Shown here: in pieces, positions 34,905 through 45,749 of the stretch
Numbering within the stretch: position 1 is the first letter of the stretch
Layout: every line of letters starts with the position of its first letter
From: Lunularia cruciata
Lineage: Eukaryota; Streptophyta; Marchantiopsida; Lunulariales; Lunulariaceae
Length of the DNA: 64,000 nucleotides
Assembly: GCA_948567375.1 (NCBI GenBank)
Contig: OX419756.1
Location: forward strand, 71,774,552 to 71,838,551
Direction: 5' to 3'
The notes under the pieces: model-generated
Database searches by the model: none
Seen by the model: only the letters and a program-made list of their open reading frames with translations
What the model was told of the DNA's origin: nothing
Program-made: the position numbers and the translations under genes

Positions 34905-35330
34905 TTTATGATTATGAAGTTTGTGCTTTTTGCCACGCCATTCTACTAAGGAATGTAAGGTACTGAAAATTATCACTTGATATATTGGGAAGAACAATAG
35001 TTGTTGTAGGTATTACTTTTATATTCTCTAGGATTTTCACATCATAGCATTTTAAACTTTGTGGAAATTGATGTGTCTCAACACAAGTAGAATATTGTGT
35101 AAATGAGTTAAAGACTTGAACTTGTTTTGCATGAGGTAAAGGAAGCAATATGGTGAAAAATCAATGTTGAAGAGAATAAAATAAGGGTATAAAAAATGTG
35201 TAGGAGTAGAAATCAAACCAGAAATTTTTTTAAGTGGATTAGACCAAGCAATTCCTATGCTTGGGTGATAGGTTTGGTAGGAAATGATTGTCTTGATTGT
35301 TTCCCATAGGCAATGCATTGGGAAGTATTA
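34905..35330 (-). pseudogene. Copia 2 integrase fragment
   Basis: In three frames the minus strand gives YGKQSRQSFPTKP (GKQ block after the zinc finger), FNSFTQYSTCVET and SLKCYDVKILEN. Near 34,930 it gives PYIP, two TAG stops, then NGVAK, where PQQNGVAE is expected. The catalytic Glu is therefore Lys, and two Gln codons are now stops. Confidence 0.65.
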
Positions 35331-35659
35331 TGTTTATGATTGTGAATAACTTGAGCCATATCATTCAAAAAGAGTTTTTGTATTTGGGCAGCAGTGATAT
35401 GGCCTAATCAAATGAGCCAAAAATCAAGGTGATTAATATGGCCAATGGGCATCCATTGATTTGAGAAGGAAAAACCATTTCTCCAAGTCATCATAGATCT
35501 TTTATCAAAGTACAAGTTGCTATTAAATCACCATTTGGAGCATGTAGTTTGTAGTGTCTTTTGATCATAAATGCATATCCGCCAACAAGGTCCAATTGCT
35601 TAATAGAGAAAAAAATTCATCTTTAAGCTTGAAATGTGGAGAAAGTCTTTGATAGTTTT

Positions 35660-35842
35660 TTAATCACCCTTGGCAAGTAGAACATACACTTGGCCTGATC
35701 TGAGTATAACTTGAGTACAGTTATCACCAAGATATACCCTTTGTGCTGTAATATAAGGACCACAAACAGAAAAGTTGTTTATTGAGTGAGCCATATTATG
35801 TGTAGCTCCAAAATCAAGATACCAAGAATGATTGTGGCTCAA
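35660..35842 (-). pseudogene. Copia 2 protease fragment
   Basis: HSWYLDFGATHNMAHS is the copia protease active site, again with D-F-G instead of D-S-G. It is followed by VYLGDNCTQVILRSGQVYVL, matching the usual V.LGDN..L.I.G.G.V block. The frame is open for 60 codons. Confidence 0.85.
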
Positions 35843-37305
35843 ACATAATGTACTATTGTAAGCAATTAAAATATATAAATAAACTGCTGAATTTGCTTTA
35901 GATTGTTGTCAATTTGAATCTTGACATAGATTCATCTTTCTATAGTCCTTAAAATGTTGTCTAGTTAGCCAACAATAGAAAGAATTCATCATTTTGTTGG
36001 GAATTCTTTGATTCACTATAGAAGGTCTTGATGAAAATGAAAAATCCTGTTGGAAACCAGACTGAGGAGAAAAAAGCCCTAAAAGATCCATTTTTGCCTT
36101 TGTGAAAAATCCCATCCTTCCCATTCACTACATTTAATTATCCTTTTGTATGGGAATTACCCTTTAAAGTATGTAATGCAACCATGGGCTTAGACATTTG
36201 AGTCTTTACATTTTCTCCTTCTGTAGGAGATATGTTATAAGCTTCTGCTAGGTTAAATTTTATTGCCCTTTTTTTGAGGCTAGAAGATTTTGGAAACTAT
36301 AGGCATGTTGCACATCATAGCAATCATTTGATTTTGGTCAAAATTTTGAACTCTTGTAGATAATAATTAATTAACCAAAGTTCTAAACTAATGAACATGT
36401 TTTGTAACATTTTCACCTTCTTTTATTTTCAGCATATGAAGCTCATCTTTTAGGTACATCTCTGCATCTTGAGCTTCATATAATTGCTGAAAAATGATCT
36501 AAGCCTCAAAAGCATAACGGGAAAAACTCACATAATGAATTTGATTATCATCAAGTCAGTTCATAATAAAAGATCATATGAATGCATTACTTGTGTCTCA
36601 ATTGGAAATGCCACTAAGGCTCATTAAAGGTAGAGCCTGAGTTGTAGGAATAGTAGTTGCTATTTGACCAACCTATGTAGGAGCAATAGTAGTCTAAATT
36701 CCTTGTAACATGCTCAAGAATCAGAAAAATATAAGCCACTTGTAAATTTGAGATATTTAGGTACTTTATGAAAATTTCAGGATTATGGATCACTTTGTGT
36801 TGGGTCAAGTATGCAACCAAATCTTTGAATTTGGAAGAAATTTTTTTTTTTTTTTGTCTGACAATTGCATTGTCAGATCTCACAAATTCAAAGATATAGG
36901 TAGTTTCAGAATTTGGAATTGTCAAGTCTGTAGGTCACTAGTCTGGTGTTCATTTCAAAAAATATCATGAATCTACACAAAAGGTTCAATAACTTCATTT
37001 TTGAAGCATGTGATTTGCACACCAATCTGAGTCAATATTTGAATATTTTATGTAGTGGGTTGTAACATCAAATCTTTTCACTCATATGCACTTTCAAAAC
37101 TTGAAAGATATTTTTCAATATTTGTGTGTTATTTGTGGTTGGGATATTTTCAATTGTGCTATTGCAAGAAAACAAAATGGATTCTTCTTGGAAGTTGTAG
37201 GTAAAAAATTTCACAAATTTTAGAGAGCAACAAATTGTTCTTTATTGACCTCCTGTAAACTTGAGAATTTTGATAATGGTGAGGTTCAATAAGGCTCTAA
37301 TACCA

Positions 37306-37546
37306 TGTGAGAAATTAGATAGAGAGAAAAAGAGGTCTTGCTATTAATTCTTTTTATTACATAAGGAATCAATTAGCTTGTGTGTATGATAACAAGGATC
37401 ATAGAGGTAGATCTTGCAAAGGCCAATAGTTATTACTTATAAGACAATTATTCAATATGAAAAAAAATTACTAACTAGGACTAATCCTAATTGCAAGTTA
37501 GATGATCTCATTTTGACTACAAAATAAGCAGTTGTTAAAATCTACA
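37306..37546 (-). repeat. 5' LTR of copia 2
   Basis: 241 bp, TGTGAGAAAT to AAATCTACA on the plus strand, directly beside the primer site. It shares CAATTAGCTTGTGTGTA, GCAGATCTTxCAAAxGCCAA-like blocks and CTCATTTTGACTACAAAATA with 50,200-50,363. Confidence 0.85.
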
Positions 37547-38139
37547 TCCTCTATGTTGAAGGTGTCTAAAAATTCAACTGGTCTTAACATTTGGTCTAGA
37601 CCTCCAAATGCTACAGTTTTGATAGAGGTAGAAAGCAGTCAAAGAGATGCTTATAATGAGATCAAGATTACTTCATTTGAGCATGTAAACATAGAGATAT
37701 CAGCCTCAACATGCACCAAGGTGTTTTGGGCCAAAGGTCTCCTAGGCCGACAATGTTTCAGGCTAGGGAGTTTCCACTAAGTTAATTGCATTAGTATATA
37801 ATTCTTTGTTCACAAACATCAGCCTTAAAGTTATCACTGTTGAGAAATCATGATCATTGGACCATGATCAACATCATGAAGCTCATCCCCATTGGACCAT
37901 GATCAAAATCATGAAGTTCATTCCCATGAGGATCATGATCACAATAACAAGAATCACAACAATGAGGATCATTTATCTTGTGATTAGTGTGTGTAGAAGA
38001 GCCATTGTATTTTTCCTATGTCATTTTCTTGTCATCCTATGTGGTTACCTTCTAGACCAATGAAAATGGCACAACCTTGTGTTCTAGTTCTAACAACTTT
38101 CTTAACCTCTCATTAATCTATGAAAATTGAATAAATAAG
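37547..38139. other. Unassigned stretch with His-rich tract
   Basis: No family recognised. A plus-strand open frame (37,532-37,780) has no known relatives to me. At about 37,850-37,975 the plus strand, with one frame change, reads DHDQHHEAHPHW and then DHDQNHEVHSHEDHDHNNKN. This His/Asp-rich repeat resembles metal-binding linkers, but may simply be an expanded GATCATGA-type repeat. Confidence 0.45.
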
Positions 38140-38295
38140 GAAAATGTATCAATAGTGTGAAGGTGTTGCCATTGTTATTTTCATTCTTTGTTCTTGATTG
38201 GATCTTTCTCTCACTTTGGTTTGTATTCTACTTGGAAGGTCTTCTTCTTCTCCTTAAATCTTGATCCCTCCTTTGACTTCTTGCTCTTGCCCTCT
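38140..38295 (-). pseudogene. Coiled-coil gag-like family, copy B, downstream part
   Basis: On the minus strand, right after the solo LTR, the sequence reads EGKSKKSKEGSRFKEKKKTF then QVEYKPK. It aligns with the EAKKEWNWRKIMKTFQV stretch of copy A (about 59,690-59,755). It continues copy B, whose upstream part lies at 41,165-42,250 on the other side of the LTR. After about 50 more codons the similarity fades. Confidence 0.5.
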
Positions 38296-39118
38296 TGTGG
38301 TACCCACATTTTTCATTTTGGATGAGTTTTAAAGAAAGAGTGCATTATAGAAACCAAATTGAATCCAAATGGAAAAGAAAGAAGGAGAAGCATATTTTTT
38401 TATCTGATCCAAGGAGGTCAACTTTGTGTCAGAAGGAAGAAGAACTCGGATTGGATTGGAAGGAGAGTACAAATATTTCACCAAGGAATGAAAGTTGGAG
38501 GGAAGGATTACTGCGGGGCTTGTATCTCAATGACCACATGTCCAAATCATAAGTGTTATGTTTCGTTGGAAGTGTCTACTTTAGGGCTTTTTGTTGCCAC
38601 CAAAATTGCAAAGTTTGGAGGTTTGTAGTAGAAGTTACAAGCATTTGAAGTTTTTGTAGTAGATGTATGGAGTAGTTGAGTGACTTTGGGTTGTTGAGTG
38701 TTCTTCGGGTTTATATGACTTTGGACTTATATGACTTTGGGTTTACACAAATTTGGGTCAAGAGACTTTGCCTTAGGACAAAGGTGACCCAATCTAAGGT
38801 AGTTAGACATCAGATGCAAGAGTCTTTGGGTCAAATATCTGTAGCGTCTGAAATAGTTAGGACAGATAAAGAAGAAACAGTTAGGATACCCATGACTTTA
38901 ATTTTAGTTCAGATTGAAGTTAGGATAGAAATTGAAGGAGAAGTAGCAGTAATGAATGAACTTGATGTGCAGGATTAGATAATGAGTGTCTTCTGGTCAA
39001 TTACTTGAGACATTAGATATGAGTTTAGTCAAAGTCGGCTGAAATAGAGGACAAAGAAGCAAAGTTAACTCTATAGAATGAGGAGTCGAAAAGTGATGGA
39101 GAACCCAAAGTACAATAG

Positions 39119-40369
39119 TTGAGAGAAGAGGAATGGGAGCTACAAGACGATATTGATCAGATCAAAGAAGGAGAGTTGTTGAGTTTGGAGCTGTTTGGAC
39201 ATGAAGAAAACATGCCAATGGAGGAGCAAATTCAAGAGTTGGAAAGAGAGGAGAACTTAAAGAAGATGGCAGTGCATGTTATTCACTTGGAGGACGATGA
39301 GAGCTTGGGAGAGGAAGGCTTGTTGCAGATCCAAAGATCCAGACTTCAGAGGCAAGTTCAAGTGGAAGAAGTCAAAGGTAAATTTGAAGAAGTACAAGAA
39401 CAAAGAGAAGAGAGTTGTGAAGGAGTGGAGTATATCCAAGTTGCCGTGTGTGCACTATTGGTGCAGCTAGAGAGAATGAAGAAAGAGATACAATGCACAC
39501 AACCTGGTGTGAAGAATGTGCTATAGGTGTGGAAGACAATGGAAGAGGAGAAAACAGAATTAAGCAAGCATCTAACCAAAGAAGAAGAAGAATTGGAGAT
39601 ATTGCAGAAGAAAATGAACGAGAATTTGCAAGAGAAATTTGAGAACTAGGGAAGAGAGTTGGTGTTGAAAGTGAAGGAAGTAATGCAAGAGAGTCTTTGG
39701 GTAGAAAAGTTACAAGCCAAAATAAAAGTAGCACAAGACAAAGGAAGAGAGTTAGTTGAAGCTAAGGAGGAGGAGCTTGATGCATTTAGATAGAAGGTGG
39801 AGGAGAAGACAACAACATGGCAATGAGAATTAACCAAATACTCTAAGAAGGAAGCCCACTTGAAAGATTTGATAAGAGTAATGGAGGAAAAGATCAAATA
39901 GTATGCAAAGGAGTTAGAAGATCATTTGGCAAAGTACAAAGTAGAATTGCAAAAAGAGTGTCAAGAGAGGAAGCAATTAGAATCTATCGAGACAACAGTC
40001 GTGGGAGTCAAGGCCATGCTCAACACCAAAACTGAAGCACATTTAGATGAGATAAGATTACATGAGTTAAAACTTTTGATGCAAGAAACAAGAAAGAGGC
40101 AAGTGAAGGATACTAACATGAATAAATTACTGATCAGTCTTAGAACTCAAATAGATAAGACAATGCTGGAGATAGAAGATAACATTTCTATCAGGTTAGA
40201 TTTAGTGCGAGTGGATTTAGATAATCTTCATAGTGAGTTAGAGATTAGTTAGAACTCAACAAAAAATATAGTCCAAGTATGTTTGGAGCAAGAGGCCAAA
40301 GAACTTAACCAGAAGGTAGTTGCCTCAAAGTTGGAACACAAAGTAGAAGTAGATGTTGGATCGGATTAA
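39119..40369 (+). pseudogene. Coiled-coil ORF in U3 of LTR L copy 1
   Basis: 417 codons lie in one frame without any frameshift, broken only by six TAG/TGA stops. These could each come from one C-to-T or G-to-A change. The predicted product is almost entirely heptad-rich and charged, for example EEEWELQDDIDQIKEGELL, EEKTELSKHLTKEEEELEIL and LLISLRTQIDKTMLEIEDN. It has no transmembrane segment or catalytic motif. It ends EVDVGSD with double stops just before the promoter region, and LTR copy 3 ends its own ORF with EVDIGLD at the same place. It is related to the minus-strand frame in LTR copy 2 (SLGEEGLL..., GVEYIQVAVCALLVQLE versus GVQYLMQVVTLLLELL). It would be expressed from the 3' LTR part of the genomic RNA or from an upstream promoter. 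Function unknown. Confidence 0.6.
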
Positions 40370-40479
40370 TAACCGACTTGAGATAGGAACCAACATATAT
40401 GAAGAAGCAGTTATCATTTTGGATCTAGAGGTTGTTAGGAGCAATTAGTAATTTAGATAACTATCATCCATTTTTCCTA

Positions 40480-40490
40480 TTTAAAGGAAG
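40480..40490 (+). promoter_or_regulatory. TATA-like element of LTR L copy 1
   Basis: TATTTAAAGG, conserved as TATTTAAG at 63,720 in copy 3 and TATTTAAAGG on the minus strand near 61,345 in copy 2. It marks the U3/R boundary about 30 bp downstream. Confidence 0.6.
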
Positions 40491-41164
40491 AATTTACAGT
40501 CTTGTAATTCCATTTTGTAATCTCCAAAGTTGAGTAAAGCAAAGTGCTGTAGGATATTACTCATTGTTTTCATACATTTCCGAGTATCAATTTTGTGGTT
40601 GTGTTTGTGAGTGTGTGGAGAATTTTGAAGTGCAAGTCAATGTGCTTGTTGGATGATGAATTTTGTAGCCTTGATCTTCATTCTGTGTGTTTGATCCTGA
40701 GTGAATTTTAATCAAAGCAATGCCTTGATAGATTTGAGAGGAATTGTAGTGTTTGGTAGTATTTTGCATTTGTGAGTGCAGTGTGAGTTTGATGTGAATC
40801 AATTTTGATCAAGGAAGTGGTGCCTTCAATGGAGGGATGGAACACAATTTCAAGATAAAGTCACTTTGTAGTGAAGTAAACCTCTTTAGGAGAGACTGAA
40901 TCATCACAATTAAGATTTGTTTGGACCAAATTATTGAGTTGTGATTATGAGTTTGTAAATTGTGACAAGAATTCTATTGAGCTCTTGTTACTCTCTTTTG
41001 GGTGTGGTTTCTACCTAAGAGACTAAAGATGCAATCAAGAAGAATCGTGTTTGTGACATTTGACTTTATATTTAACCATTTTTGAGTTGTATCTTTGTGG
41101 GAACGAACTCTACTAACTTGATTATTGCACAAGTGATACTTGCTTTGTTGTCACACCTTTAGCC

Positions 41165-42250
41165 TCTTGTTGCCCTTCACTTCAAAGGTGTTCTTTGGGT
41201 TCTCTTTGGCCACCTCATTTTCTCCTTTGGGAGCGCTTCTTCTTCTCTATTGGGATTGAGGGGTTGTATAGTCTGCTCTTGCTCGTCTTGGGCCTGATAT
41301 TTTGTGTCCTACATCCCACTCTTCTTCCTATGGTACAAAATTTGCATCTTCATATTGCTTTATGTTTTTGGATCCTAATGCTAACTCTTTCAAGGTAAAC
41401 AAGTCTTCTTCCTCTTCTTGATCGTTGCCTTTGGAGTCTTTTACCTCCTCCTCCCCTTCCTCCAAAGATGCATTAATGACTTGAGGATTCCTTCTTGGCT
41501 TCTTGGTTGGGTTTTGAGACCTTGATGAAGCCAATCTTTTCTTCTTCTTGGTTGTGGTGGTGATACTTTTTCCATCCACCAACATAAATGTTCCAACTGC
41601 CTTGTACTCCACATCTACATCTTTGCACTTGTGGGTCATAGACCAATCTTTGGGCTATGAGGTTAAACACTCCATTGGAGGTAGTGGTTGGGGAAGTTCT
41701 TACGCTCTTTCTTTGTAAGTAAGTTAGTTCCAAGTAGAAGTAGATGGAAAATAGGGCTAAGTATGTTGCTACATTATCTTTCTTGAACTCTTTGCATATG
41801 CTCCTTGCATGGTGGAAGAACATGTTTGCCTATTGATGGGCTCTCCTTGATACATATACTCAAAGAAGAGTATCTAGTTATTGTTGATGTAGGTCTTACT
41901 CTTTGGTTAAAATAGTTTCATATGCTTTGAAAATTTCACTCCAATTTGGGTGCTTATAACTTCACACCCTCTAGATGTTGTTGGTGGACCTCTTCTCTTT
42001 GAAGGATGCATCAATCTGGGCATTATGTCTTTGTCGGCCAAATTTGGTGTCCAACTGTTATACTCTCAAGTTGACCTACATCCAAACTAAGAACATTTCT
42101 CTAGTTCTCCTTTGTCCAAGAGAAGGATTTCCCTCAAAGATCCTCTATCTTTCCTCCCTTGTATCTCATGGGTAATTCCAAAATTAATCATTTCTTAATT
42201 CCAAAGCAAGAAGTAAGATGCTTGCTCTAGACCAAATCACCTCTACAATA
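41165..42250 (-). pseudogene. Coiled-coil gag-like family, copy B, upstream part
   Basis: The minus strand from about 42,250 carries an N-terminal domain (KEFKKDNVATYLALFSIYFY then LELTYLQRK). After a frameshift near 41,640 comes a basic segment (KKKKRLASSRSQNPTKKPRR), then NPQVINASLEE, an acidic run and LFTLKELALGS. Copy A (52,480 onward) has the same order: TYLVHFTIQFYIRLNLL, KRPRKNP, VIDVSLEE and LALGF. The domain order (folded domain, basic stretch, acidic stretch, coiled coil) is compatible with a gag-like or structural protein. I do not recognise the family. The copy is cut at 41,156 by LTR L. Confidence 0.6.
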
Positions 42251-42284
42251 AATTGCCCATTTGTCTATTGTTAGAGCACAAAGA

Positions 42285-42499
42285 ATTACCTCAAGGATCT
42301 TCTTCATGAGCTTCTACACAAATACCATGTTTCTTATCATGTGCAAAGGACTAATCAAGTGATTGCAAAGGAATTGTTAAAGTTTGCAGAAGGTCTAAAA
42401 GGACTTAAAAGGTCTAAGATTATTATTCACTCTTTGATTCAAGATTTGGAAGTTGTTGAAAAAAAAGTGAAATTGCTCCAAATGCACTTGATTTTATAG
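42285..42499 (+). other. Open Leu/Lys-rich fragment, possible exon scrap
   Basis: Following a TAG, an open stretch reads STKNYLKDLLHELLHKYHVS, then a continuous amphipathic sequence to KVKLLQMHLIL and a stop. There is no ATG. It looks helical and more protein-like than its surroundings. I recognise no family, and it may be part of another decayed coiled-coil element. Confidence 0.3.
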
Positions 42500-43034
42500 C
42501 TAGTGTTTATGTCTATAGGTGAGCAATAGTTCTCCATATATGTGAGCACTTTGATAAATACCAATAGTCTTTAGTGGTAGTTCTTTATCTTAGTGTGGCA
42601 CATTCAAATTATGATCAAATTGTGTATGATCTTTACATCCAAAGAACCTTTGTATAATTTCTTATAACAATATAACCTAACATTATAGCCTATAACCATT
42701 ATTTGGACTTTATAATTTAGGGATTCTTCCTTTGGAGTGCCTTTGGCTTTGTATGTGTTCCATTTTTACCCCTACATATATAAGCTTAACTCCAAAGAAA
42801 ACTCAATTAAGTGGTTTTTCCTTCAGTAAGGAATTTTTCTATCATATCCTTATAGAAAAGAGAGAAAATAAAATAAAATAACCTTCAAGAAAACTAGTGC
42901 TCCATAATTTCCACAGCCAATACTATTTTTAGAGCAAAGTATATATGGTATCTAAAGTAAGCTCTTGCCATGACCTTTTCTTTACAGAATAGGTTCTTTT
43001 AATTAATTTCACTCTTGTTTGTAAAGAGTGAGAA

Positions 43035-43118
43035 AGGCAACCGCGTAGGAAAAATGAAGGATGGGAAGACCCCTTCAAGCCATGCAAGGGAGAGACAGAA
43101 AAGATAACATGGGGCTAA
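43035..43118. repeat. R1 short interspersed repeat, copy 5
   Basis: GGCAACCGCGTAGGAAAAAT, the exact core GAAGGATGGGAAGACCCC, GCAAGGGAGAGACA and AACATGGGGCTAA are all present in order. This is the only R1 copy inside the retroelement-rich half. Its CG positions are partly mutated (GCCATGCAAG for GCCGTACAAG). Confidence 0.85.
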
Positions 43119-43319
43119 GATATTTGTAAAGATATGGTACAATCATTTCTTGGTTATGAAGGAAAACTTTGTAGTTGAAGTTTCCTTTGAATTTGTGCTT
43201 GTTCATGAAAAGGTAAAAAGGGAACAAGTACAAAACCAAAGTCATTCTAAAAGAAGCATGCCAAAGAGGAAATCCACAAGTTCATTGGGGCCAAAGAACT
43301 CATGTAAAAAGGGGTTTCA

Positions 43320-43345
43320 GTTTATGGATTTTGACATCCATAAAG
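43320..43345. other. Short perfect hairpin
   Basis: TTTATGGAT, then TTTGAC, then ATCCATAAA: a 9-bp stem with a 6-nt loop. TTATGG/CCATAA words recur several times over the next 120 bp, so it may be part of a decayed small inverted-repeat array. Confidence 0.7.
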
Positions 43346-45342
43346 ATCCTATAAAGAAAATTTATGGGAGGTTCCATAAAATATTTATGGGGCATAAGCA
43401 AGGAATACAAAGAAAAATTATGGCCCATAGCCATAAACAACCTACAAGTCAACTCTTTAATAACCTATAAATTCTTATGGATTCCTTGTAGTAATTATAA
43501 AACATATTGTAAATCTTCATAATTAAGTTTGAAATGACTTGACATGTGTCACTATTTGTCACATATCAGATTATCACAATTTGAATATGAAGATAATACT
43601 ATGAGATAATACCTTCTCTTGATGGTATACTAGAGATTTTTTGTGGGGTAAATGAGCTAGAACTTCCCCTCTTCATAGCTCCATGATGGCATATTGTATA
43701 TTTCTTGTTGACTCAACTAACTACTATGGTGTATAATTCTTACACATAATTTCTCATGATCATAGATAGATACTTATAGTTCTTGAAAGAAATAATGGTG
43801 GATTAAAAATTTTCCAAGCTCATCAGATAATTCATACTATGTATAGTTAATTCTTGATAGTATATTTATGGATTTGATATATTCTAAGTTTTGATCAACA
43901 CGGCCGTTCCAAGTAGTTCCACTAACAATGCATCTCCAAGTAGTTCCATACTAATATAAGAATTCTATCCTCTATTTTCTAGGTTCTTCAAGTTGGTTAA
44001 ATTTATGGTACATTGAGTTGGAGATGAGATTGGGCAGAAATTTTGTGCATAGATAGTTCCTTAAGCTCAAATCAACTAGTGTTTTATATTGCAATACATG
44101 CAATAAAGAATACATTATTTGTCCTCCAATGCAAATCTTCTAGAGGATTTGCAATAGGTGATGAGTGAAATTACCATATTGCAATTTCAATTTTGGCTCA
44201 CTTTCCAAGTCCTCATTTTTCATTGTCAAGTTATTCCTATGATGGTTGATGAGAGGACTAAATAGTTTCTTTCCTCATGAATATCATGAACTATATTTAG
44301 AAGGAGAGAGTTTTGTGTCTATAGGAAAGAAAGACCAAGACAAAGGTCTTTATAGCTTCCAACCCAAAAATATCATGTGGGTGAGAGAAAAAAACAAAAG
44401 GTGTCCATAACCTTCAACCTAATAATATGAGTTCTTTGAGAAATTTTGTATTCTTACTATACTAGTGTTTATTGTCCGCTCCATTAAGATTCATATTATA
44501 TTTTGTAGGTTGAATGTAAATATATGATCATCCACTATTTGCATCATAAATCATCACATTTCACCTTGCTTGTATCTTGGCTTTATGATTCAATTTTGGG
44601 TGTCTACTCTAAGATGCTAAACTTAAAAAATATCAATTTTTGATGTTGTCCAAGGCAATATTCTTCCTTGCCACTTTGATCAATGTAGTAGCTTTGTTAT
44701 CATGATGGAATAATGCACTTATTTCCTCTCCTTTGTACTGAGGAGTAGTCATGTAGATAGACTTGTTGACCCTTTGCAATTCTCTATTTGTTTGTTCAAA
44801 CTCAATTTATAAAGAGTATATAGATATAAAATTTGGGCCAACATGAGATAAAACATGGTGTGAATTTCTGCATGTATTTTGAGTCATGAATTAAGCTGGC
44901 AATTATTCTCCAAAACAGTCAGATTGGTTTTGAGTACATGATACCCATTTCTTGCTTTGTGTAATCTCTTTTCTTCTTTGCACTAGTGGAAGTAGAAATT
45001 GTTTATCTTTGTGCAATCTGTCACTTTCTTTTGGTAGTTACCAAACTCTTATTGATTATTTGAAGGTGTTCTTGAATATTACGTTTAAAGACTTATAATA
45101 GTAGGAACCAAAAGTCTCTTATTTTTCATATCAGTGCATCAAATAAGAGAATTTAACAATCAAATTTGATTTGAATATCTTCATATTGAGTTCTTCTTGA
45201 TGTTGAATTTGGAATTGTGGAGAGTGAGTGAGCATATTAACAACAAGGAAACAGAAATTATGATAATAATTTAACTATAAAGAGTCAATAAACTATGCAA
45301 AAATAGCACGGAGAAAAGCAATAGGAGAAGAAATTCACCCTT

Positions 45343-45428
45343 AATAATCTCCCTTCGGGGTGAGCAAAACCCAAGCAATAATCCATAATAATCTCTCTTT
45401 GGGTGAGAAAAACCCAAACTATAACAAG
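45343..45428. repeat. 44-bp tandem duplication
   Basis: Units at 45,343-45,386 and 45,387-45,428 share AATAATCTC, GGGTGAG, and AAACCCAA. They differ at about one base in six. Confidence 0.75.
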
Positions 45429-45749
45429 CAATTCCCTAATGATAACAAGAAATGTTATCCATCTTGAGCAAACCCATAACTCCATCACAAGCAAATCCAT
45501 AACTCCTTGGCAAAGCCATCCATGCAAGCAAACCTATCCAATCCAACCTTGAGCAAGTGCAATATAGGCAACAAAGCTTCTTTGTAATTGGGCAAGTCTC
45601 TTGTGGAGGTGAGTGAATCCAACCTAAACCAAGCAAATCCAACCATTTTATGTCAACAACTCTATTTAAACATAGCAAATCCAGCATTTCAATGGGAGTG
45701 ACTCCATATGTCTACAAGCAAACCAACAATTTTACACCTTTGGAAACAG

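Larger units (their letters stand above)
34905..37546 (-). mobile_element. Copia 2, 5' half (LTR, gag, protease, integrase)
   Basis: Minus-strand copia fragment. The 5' LTR is at 37,306-37,546, the primer site (TGGTATTAGAGCC on the minus strand) at about 37,293-37,305, a gag start region at 36,925-36,614, protease at 35,842-35,660 and integrase down to about 34,905. There the similarity stops abruptly inside the integrase block. A same-family fragment with only RT, RNase H and 3' LTR sits at 50,180-51,950. All frames are broken. Confidence 0.8.
38296..41155 (+). mobile_element. Large solo LTR with internal ORF (LTR family L, copy 1)
   Basis: 2,860 bp from TGTGGTACCC to GTTGTCACA, flanked by CCTCT (38,291-38,295) and CCTTT (41,156-41,160), a diverged 5-bp target duplication. 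A TATA-like TATTTAAAG lies near 40,480, so U3 is about 2.2 kb and R plus U5 about 0.65 kb. Two more copies (60,677-62,048 minus and 62,352 to the right edge, plus) confirm both ends. U3 carries the coiled-coil frame at 39,119-40,369. It interrupts copy B of the coiled-coil gag-like family. No internal region or second LTR accompanies it. Confidence 0.85.
42500..45749. other. AT-rich region without a recognised gene
   Basis: Holds the R1 repeat at 43,035, a hairpin near 43,320 and a 44-bp tandem duplication at 45,343. An open frame at 43,150-43,470 is lysine-rich but unrecognised. CpG is almost absent, typical of old methylated DNA. Nothing else supportable. Confidence 0.55.

Noticed and set aside
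39250-39900. Minus-strand Ser/Leu-rich open frames as secreted proteins
   Set aside because: They are the complement of Glu/Lys coiled-coil codons (GAG/AAG read as CTC/CTT), so the composition is an artefact.
42500-43020. Mitochondrial or plastid insertion in the AT-rich stretch
   Set aside because: AT-richness alone is not evidence, and no organellar gene sequence was recognised.
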